Source: Phocaeicola vulgatus ATCC 8482
GTDB taxonomy: Bacteria > Bacteroidota > Bacteroidia > Bacteroidales > Bacteroidaceae
Length of the DNA: 64,000 nt
Reading direction: 5' to 3'
Assembly (NCBI RefSeq): GCF_000012825.1
Contig: NC_009614.1
Location: 1,116,001 to 1,180,000 of the forward strand
Under the pieces are notes generated by a model, which had not been told where the DNA came from, did no database searches, and saw nothing but the letters and a program-made list of their open reading frames with translations. The position numbers and the translations under genes were made by a program. Position 1 is the stretch's first letter. Every line of letters begins with the position of its first letter. Shown here in pieces: positions 62,009-64,000 of this stretch.

Positions 62009-63472
62009 TTATAGGTAACGGTTGCGGTTGGGCAGCACATAGTCCATAGCATACTTCAACACATCTCCCACTACATTGATTTCAAGGAAAGAAGTCTGAG
62101 TACCTTGCTTGCCGCTGCTCAGGTAAGCCACCATGTCGCTTTCACTCAAGACACCATCATCCAGCAATTTACGCAAAGCAGCGAAATAATATGCCTGTCC
62201 GTTAGCCTTTTCGGGCATATAGATAGCTTCCACCCCATATGACAAAGCCAGATGACGCATCGTTTTTTCTTTATAACAGATGGCCAATACAGGATATTTG
62301 CCACGGAAAGCAGCAATATTACGTGCGGTACGCCCGCTGAAACTGTCGGTAATAATGGCGCGGATATTCAGTTTGCTGGTAGCCTTTACTGCCTGTTTTG
62401 CCAGGAAAGCGGTTACATCATTGGAGTTTTCATCCAAAGGAATACGGATGTCATTCTCGGCCAGTTTATCTTTCTCGGCCTGCGCTGCAATCTTGGCCAT
62501 CGTCTTCACGGCTTCCACCGGATACTTGCCGTATGCCGTTTCCCCACTCAGCATCAATGCATCCGTGCGGTAGTAAATAGCATTGGCAATATCGGTCACT
62601 TCAGCACGGGTAGGACGCGGATTATTAATCATGGTATGCAACATCTGGGTAGCAACAATCACCGGTTTCTTTGCCAGAATACATTTTTTGATCAACAGAC
62701 GCTGAATGCCGGGAATTCGTTCCTGAGGAACCTCAATACCCAAGTCACCACGAGCCACCATGACTCCGTCGGCCACTTCCAATATTTCATCAATATTGTC
62801 CACTCCTTCCTGATTTTCGATCTTGGCGATAATCTTAATGTCACTGCCGTATGCATCCAGTATCTGACGGATATCCAGCACATCCTGCTTATTACGAACA
62901 AACGAATGTGCTATGAAATCAATGTCCTTTTCAATAGCATACAGTATATTGTTACGGTCCTTTTCTGTCAAAGAAGGGAGATTGATGCGCACACCCGGTA
63001 CATTTACACTCTTACGGTTACCCAAAGTAGCTTCATTCTGCACCTCACACAACAAATACTCGTCTGTCTTCTCAATCACACGCAGCTCCAGATCACCATC
63101 ATCAATCAGAATATCGCCATCCACCTGGAGATCATGCACAAAACCGGGATAAGATACAGCAATACATTCACGGGTCGTTTCTTGTGCAGGATTGCCTACA
63201 ATCTTCACTTTGTCACCAATCTGATAAGGAATAGGCTCGCCGCCCGCAATAGCAGTAGTACGCACTTCGGGCCCTTTTGTGTCCATCAATATGGCAATAC
63301 GGTTGGAAACCTCACGTACATTGGTTATCAATTTTTCAAAACCTTCACGTGAAGCGTGAGCCGTATTCATACGGACCACATTCATACCGGCCTTGAAAAG
63401 ATCTCTTATAAACTCTACCTCGCAACGCTGATCTGAGATGGACGCTACGATTTTTGTTTGTTTCAACATCAT
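62009..63472 (-). CDS. pyk: Pyruvate kinase
   Basis: A 487-residue protein. Barrel motifs are visible: MNVVRMNTAHASREGF, ILMDTKGPEVRT, the active-site segment IAKIENQEGVDNIDEILEVA, GDLGIEVPQERI, and AEVTDIANAIYYRTDALMLS with the catalytic region. The C-terminal domain (about 355-487) provides tetramer contacts. It converts phosphoenolpyruvate and ADP to pyruvate and ATP. It starts 33 bp after the aroQ stop; a second ATG one codon in is equally likely. Confidence 0.96.
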   Translation of the reverse strand: MMLKQTKIVASISDQRCEVEFIRDLFKAGMNVVRMNTAHASREGFEKLITNVREVSNRIAILMDTKGPEVRTTAIAGGEPIPYQIGDKVKIVGNPAQETTRECIAVSYPGFVHDLQVDGDILIDDGDLELRVIEKTDEYLLCEVQNEATLGNRKSVNVPGVRINLPSLTEKDRNNILYAIEKDIDFIAHSFVRNKQDVLDIRQILDAYGSDIKIIAKIENQEGVDNIDEILEVADGVMVARGDLGIEVPQERIPGIQRLLIKKCILAKKPVIVATQMLHTMINNPRPTRAEVTDIANAIYYRTDALMLSGETAYGKYPVEAVKTMAKIAAQAEKDKLAENDIRIPLDENSNDVTAFLAKQAVKATSKLNIRAIITDSFSGRTARNIAAFRGKYPVLAICYKEKTMRHLALSYGVEAIYMPEKANGQAYYFAALRKLLDDGVLSESDMVAYLSSGKQGTQTSFLEINVVGDVLKYAMDYVLPNRNRYL

Positions 63473-63504
63473 AATCTTATCACCTTATATTATACCTAAA
63501 CGTT

Positions 63505-63927
63505 TTATTTTCTCATTAACAAAGCCTCAATCGCCAAACGATATGAATGAAGCCCGAACCCACAAATCACTCCCGCACAAGCACAGGAAATCATCGACTT
63601 ATGGCGAAACTCCTCACGGGTATGTACATTCGAGATGTGCACCTCAACCACGGGAGCTGTCACGGCGCGGATAGCATCCTGCAAAGCAATGGAAGTATGC
63701 GTATAAGCCCCTGCATTCAACACGATGCCGTCATAATCAAAACCCACTTCGTGTATTTTGTTGATCATCTCACCTTCCACATTCGACTGATAATACGCTA
63801 TTTCAATGTCCGGATAAGTATGGCGCAATTCCACCAGATAGTCTTCAAATGAAACAGCGCCATAAATGGAAGGTTCCCGTTTGCCTAATAAATTGATATT
63901 AGGTCCATTAATAATTTGTATTTTCAT
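63505..63927 (-). CDS. aroQ: Type II 3-dehydroquinate dehydratase
   Basis: A 140-residue protein with the type II signature IQIINGPNINLLGKREPSIY (catalytic Tyr near Y22), SNVEGEMINKIHEVGFDYDG, and the C-terminal VHISNVHTREEFRHKSMISC with catalytic His. It dehydrates 3-dehydroquinate in the shikimate pathway as a dodecamer. It is the first gene of the aroQ-pyk-methyltransferase-rbfA-permease unit. Confidence 0.96.
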   Translation of the reverse strand: MKIQIINGPNINLLGKREPSIYGAVSFEDYLVELRHTYPDIEIAYYQSNVEGEMINKIHEVGFDYDGIVLNAGAYTHTSIALQDAIRAVTAPVVEVHISNVHTREEFRHKSMISCACAGVICGFGLHSYRLAIEALLMRK

Positions 63928-63952
63928 ATTTATACTATATCTGAACTTTTTC

Positions 63953-63983
63953 TACCTTTGCAGGGAATTTGGGTACAAAGGTA
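63953..63983. promoter_or_regulatory. Face-to-face promoter boxes at the window end
   Basis: TACCTTTG on the plus strand (63953-63960) and TACCTTTG on the minus strand (63976-63983) lie 15 bp apart. The minus box should drive aroQ; the plus box should drive a divergent gene beyond the window, often xerD in related genomes. Both -33 regions cannot be judged fully. Confidence 0.6.
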
Positions 63984-64000
63984 GAAAAAAGAAATGAAAA

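Noticed and set aside
62252..63352. A 366-codon frame on the plus strand opposite pyruvate kinase
   Set aside because: The minus strand encodes a clear full-length pyruvate kinase. The plus-strand translation has no recognizable domains and a composition typical of antisense shadow frames.

Overview
The window looks like a chromosomal segment of a gut Bacteroidales bacterium, most likely Bacteroides or Phocaeicola. The evidence is internal. There is a SusC/SusD pair with a hybrid two-component regulator, many promoters fit the Bacteroides pattern TTTG-N19-20-TAnnTTTG, the lipoproteins carry acidic surface-export residues after the lipid Cys, and the gene order secE-nusG-rplK-rplA-rplJ-rplL follows tuf and a Thr/Tyr/Gly/Thr tRNA cluster. 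Species cannot be fixed from the sequence alone. Most of the window is core genome.

Layout. 1-6100 (minus strand): the ribosomal protein/NusG/SecE/EF-Tu operon with five tRNA genes, then hpf, a XerC-type recombinase and rpsU. 6178-10100 (plus): aminopeptidase P, a gamma-carbonic-anhydrase-like protein, a small beta-barrel and a double GNAT protein. 10151-14681: a two-component system facing an outer-membrane barrel gene, with three 11-bp direct repeats between them. 14747-17724: an S41 protease, a PfkB sugar/nucleoside kinase and two tRNA-Asn genes. 18080-32965: a polysaccharide utilization locus (PUL) with a hybrid sensor/regulator, a surface lipoprotein, SusC, SusD, two GH30-type glycosidases and a LacI-type regulator. 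33105-36664: AhpF/AhpC and CorA. 36758-41816: a three-gene TonB-linked iron uptake operon resembling XusABC. 42040-44616: Tag glycosylase, a nested insertion-sequence site and tRNA-Leu/tRNA-Gly. 44687-51394: housekeeping genes (aldo-keto reductase, argH, pyrE, comF, recX, prmC, ribD). 51522-58382: a DUF6242-like lipoprotein and the envelope cluster uppS-bamA-ompH-ompH-murI, in which bamA is broken by a one-base frameshift. 58439-63927: a pyridoxal/pyridoxamine-type kinase, then aroQ-pyk-O-methyltransferase-rbfA-permease on the minus strand.

How the parts work together. The PUL reads as a compact system. The first GH30 enzyme carries a surface lipoprotein signal and would cut glycan outside the cell. 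SusC/D with the extra lipoprotein would bind and import the products, and the second GH30, with an ordinary signal peptide, would finish degradation in the periplasm. A 22-bp-spaced direct repeat before the first gene is a likely operator for the hybrid regulator. The Xus-like operon would take up iron-siderophore complexes.

I did not find a clearly new multi-gene system. The observations most worth checking are the bamA frameshift, the insertion sequence inserted inside the end of an older copy, a roughly 125-bp dispersed repeat found twice between convergent genes, and the two direct-repeat operators.
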